A DNA stretch of 64,000 bases, taken from assembly GCF_000143985.1 (NCBI RefSeq), contig NC_014364.1, positions 4,476,582 to 4,540,581 on the forward strand, read 5' to 3'. This document shows positions 62,062 to 64,000 of the stretch, piece by piece (the stretch's first letter is position 1; each line of letters begins with the position of its first letter). The position numbers and the translations under genes were made by a program. The notes below the pieces were generated by a model. It saw nothing but the letters and a program-made list of their open reading frames with translations. It was not told where the DNA came from and ran no database searches. The DNA comes from Sediminispirochaeta smaragdinae DSM 11293 (GTDB lineage: Bacteria > Spirochaetota > Spirochaetia > DSM-16054 > Sediminispirochaetaceae).

Positions 62062-63240
62062 ATGAAAAACTCAGGAAAAGTCAAACTGGTATCACGAAAC
62101 TACCTGATTTTAATCGCTGTTAATCTATTTTTTTCCACTAATGTCTATTTACTCTTTGTCATCACGCCGGAATTCGCGATGAATGTTTTTCACGCGTCTT
62201 CCGCACAGGCCGGATTGGCCGCGAGCGCGTATATGGCCGGAGCCCTGCTGACCCGTCTTGTGGCCGCGAAACTGCTCTCGCGTTTCGGCTATAAACGAAC
62301 CATTGTTTACGGGTGCGTGGTCAACACGGTTATGTGTATCCTGTATTTTTTTGTCAGGAGCATTCCACTGCTCATCGTTGTACGATTCCTGAACGGTATT
62401 GCGTACGCCCTTGTGTCTACGGCGGCGGCCACGATACTTTCTCATGTAGTGCCTTCCGAGCGCAGAGGTGAAGGGATCGGTTATTTCGCGTTATGTCAGA
62501 CCTTATCCAATGCGATTGGCCCGTTCCTCTCGATAAAGCTGAGTGGCGGTGGTAACTACAACCTCATTTTTGGTATGTGCGTACTCATCTCGGTGTTCAG
62601 TGTCATCCCTTCGGCTTTATTGTCCGTAAAGGCATATAATTTTACGGAAGAGCAGCGCGAGGATATGCCCGGTTTTAAGATCAGCAGCTTGCTCGACGCA
62701 GGTGCTTTTCGCGTTTCGCTGACGATACTGCTTGCACAGATCTGCTTTGCGGCACTCTCCTCGTTCATGAAGATTTTTACGGAAAACATCGGCCTGGCGG
62801 CAGCATCCGCTTATTTCTTCCTCATCTATGTTTTGGCTGCTATGATATCCCGTCCCGGTGCCGGCAGGCTCTCCGACAGCAAGGGGGAAAAATCAATGTT
62901 ATACCCCGGAATTATAGTCAACGCCGTGGGGTTTCTGCTGTTCGCGTTGAGTAAGTCAAGTTATATGCTGTTCACCGCAGCGATTTTCATCGGCTTGGGA
63001 CTCGGCACGATTCAATCGATAACCCAGACCCTGGTTGTAAAAATAACGCCCTCCCACCGGCTTGGACCGGCCAACGCTACATATTATTTGTGTATCGACC
63101 TCGGCAACTGTATCGGCCCGATACTTGCAGGCCTGCTGATTCCATTTACCGGGTACGGCGGAATGTTTATGGCAATAGCCGGTATAGCGTTCTTTACATT
63201 CTTTGAATTCTGGTTCGTTTATGGCAGAAGAGCCAACTGA
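62062..63240 (+). CDS. MFS efflux transporter
   Basis: This 392-aa protein has twelve helices. The start ISLNYLILIAVNLFFSTNVYL-like segment, RLVAAKLLSRFGYKRTIVYG (loop between helices 2 and 3) and SRPGAGRLSDSKGEKSMLYPG (loop 8-9) fit the drug-export branch. The ATG lies 255 bp from the HxlR start. The substrate is unknown. GC content is higher than in the AT-rich region 2. Confidence 0.9.
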   Translation: MKNSGKVKLVSRNYLILIAVNLFFSTNVYLLFVITPEFAMNVFHASSAQAGLAASAYMAGALLTRLVAAKLLSRFGYKRTIVYGCVVNTVMCILYFFVRSIPLLIVVRFLNGIAYALVSTAAATILSHVVPSERRGEGIGYFALCQTLSNAIGPFLSIKLSGGGNYNLIFGMCVLISVFSVIPSALLSVKAYNFTEEQREDMPGFKISSLLDAGAFRVSLTILLAQICFAALSSFMKIFTENIGLAAASAYFFLIYVLAAMISRPGAGRLSDSKGEKSMLYPGIIVNAVGFLLFALSKSSYMLFTAAIFIGLGLGTIQSITQTLVVKITPSHRLGPANATYYLCIDLGNCIGPILAGLLIPFTGYGGMFMAIAGIAFFTFFEFWFVYGRRAN

Positions 63241-63293
63241 AGTTCCTGCGAAATTCACTGGAACTTTTTGAATAATAAAAAAAAGAGCACGGT

Positions 63294-63790
63294 ATGAATA
63301 ATTTTTACAGCAGTCCATTGCTTGTGCCGATCGATGAACGATGTTATCCCCCATGAATTAACGGTGGATGAAATTAAGCAAATCGTGGAAATGTTTGGTG
63401 ATTATGCTTTCTTCTACAAGCGAGGCGGTTACGACGGCGTCGAGATCTCAGGCGCTCATGGCTACCTTATTGCTGAATTTATGTCTACCTATGCGAATAA
63501 GAGAAGCGACGAATACGGCAGAACTCTGGAATGTACAACGTCACCCATGAGCTATCCTCCCGCTTATCTGGCTGATTATGCAAAGGAGATAAAAAGCGTC
63601 GTCAACAAGTCGGAGAGAATCTGTTTGATGGATGAGCTAAAAATCAAGTCTCTCACGGATGCCAAGGTCGTAGAAATCCAGGAGGACGGCATTATTGTCA
63701 ATAAGGACGGTGAAAACATCAAACTTGTGTGTGATACGGTCGTATTGGCTTTCGGTACACTTCGGAAACATCCCTTTATGAAAAACTTAA
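63294..63790 (+). pseudogene. Old Yellow Enzyme/FadH-like reductase gene, degenerate
   Basis: A frame starting at 63294 reads SSPLLVPIDERC and stops. The next frame continues IPHELTVDEIKQIVEMFG, KRGGYDGVEISGAHGYLIAEFMSTYANKRSDEYGRT, the FMN-binding barrel of the family. It then jumps to YPPAYLADYAKEIKSVV and to LTDAKVVEIQEDGIIVNKDGENIKLVCDTVVLAFG, which belongs to the far C-terminal NAD/FAD domain. So several hundred residues are deleted internally, besides the frameshift. It is non-functional. Confidence 0.78.
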
Positions 63791-63823
63791 GGACATCTTA
63801 CCTCCTAAGCTTTTGTACCGTTA

Positions 63824-64000
63824 TTATAAGCTCCTTTCAACAAATTGAATTCTCATACCATTGGGATCTAAAGCAATGATAAATCTTGTTTTCGGATTGG
63901 GCTGAACTGGACCTTCAACGATTTCTATGCTCTCTTCCCTAAGAATCTGTATGGTGTCATCAAGAGAGCGCACTTCAAATCCTATTGAAATGTCTTTACC
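63824..64000 (-). CDS. VOC-family protein, N-terminus outside window
   Basis: The last 58 residues read GKDISIGFEVRSLDDTIQILREES, then TRFIIALDPNGMRIQFVERSL. This is the C-terminal module of a glyoxalase-fold protein with the metal-binding end replaced by IQFVE. The start lies beyond base 64000. The function is unknown. Confidence 0.75.
   Translation of the reverse strand, partial: GKDISIGFEVRSLDDTIQILREESIEIVEGPVQPNPKTRFIIALDPNGMRIQFVERSL

Overview
The window looks like chromosome from a free-living or host-associated anaerobic spirochaete of the Sediminispirochaeta/Spirochaeta/Sphaerochaeta type. This is an inference. It rests on periplasmic signal peptides ending in FAGG or FATG, a BMP/PnrA-type nucleoside binding protein with its ABC transporter, and a sugar- and TRAP-transport repertoire with glycyl radical chemistry. 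No rRNA, tRNA, CRISPR array or prophage was seen.

Region 1 (1-17 kb, fairly GC-rich, mostly minus strand) is housekeeping and nucleoside salvage. It holds a partial purine nucleoside phosphorylase, the nucleoside ABC transporter (ATPase, two permeases, binding protein), a divergent alkaline phosphatase, a YibE/F membrane protein, an EAL-CBS-GGDEF protein, an MsbA-like exporter, a FlgD-like/OmpA envelope protein, deoC and a pyrimidine nucleoside phosphorylase. Together the phosphatase, transporter and phosphorylases could take external nucleotides down to sugar phosphates and bases.

Region 2 (17.2-28.5 kb, markedly AT-rich) begins with an intact IS (17246-18486). Then come about fifteen small, all-plus-strand, mostly unrelated genes with wide gaps: hydrolase, acetyltransferases, glyoxalase-fold proteins, YdeI, SRPBCC, and two toxin-antitoxin pairs (AbrB/Doc and BrnT/BrnA). 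Several are decayed, and several are followed by imperfect palindromes. The pattern resembles an integron cassette array, but no integrase is in the window.

Region 3 (28.7-39.4 kb) is the most interesting locus. It contains a glycyl radical enzyme of the GCVEP (eliminase) type with its activase, a TRAP transporter (large subunit frameshifted), a 4-hydroxy-2-oxovalerate aldolase/acetaldehyde dehydrogenase pair and a divergent CdaR-like regulator. I read it as a catabolic route for an imported hydroxy-acid that ends in pyruvate and acetyl-CoA. I do not recognise this combination as a described pathway.

Region 4 (39.7-51.7 kb) is mixed accessory DNA. It has a CMD/cupin/aldo-keto reductase operon, acetyltransferases with an MFS pump, a TetR-controlled acyltransferase with two matching operators, a GH127-like enzyme with a divergent AraC regulator, and an AraC-GNAT fusion next to a MATE pump.

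Region 5 (51.8-60.1 kb, more GC-rich, minus strand) is a carbohydrate operon: an unrecognised alpha-toroid-like protein, CUT1 ABC transporter, GH127 beta-L-arabinofuranosidase and LacI regulator. Two LacI-like operators sit upstream. Region 6 (60.2-64 kb) has a second copy of a 149-bp MITE-like element, an aconitase X pseudogene, an HxlR regulator divergent from an MFS pump, a decayed Old Yellow Enzyme gene and a partial VOC gene.
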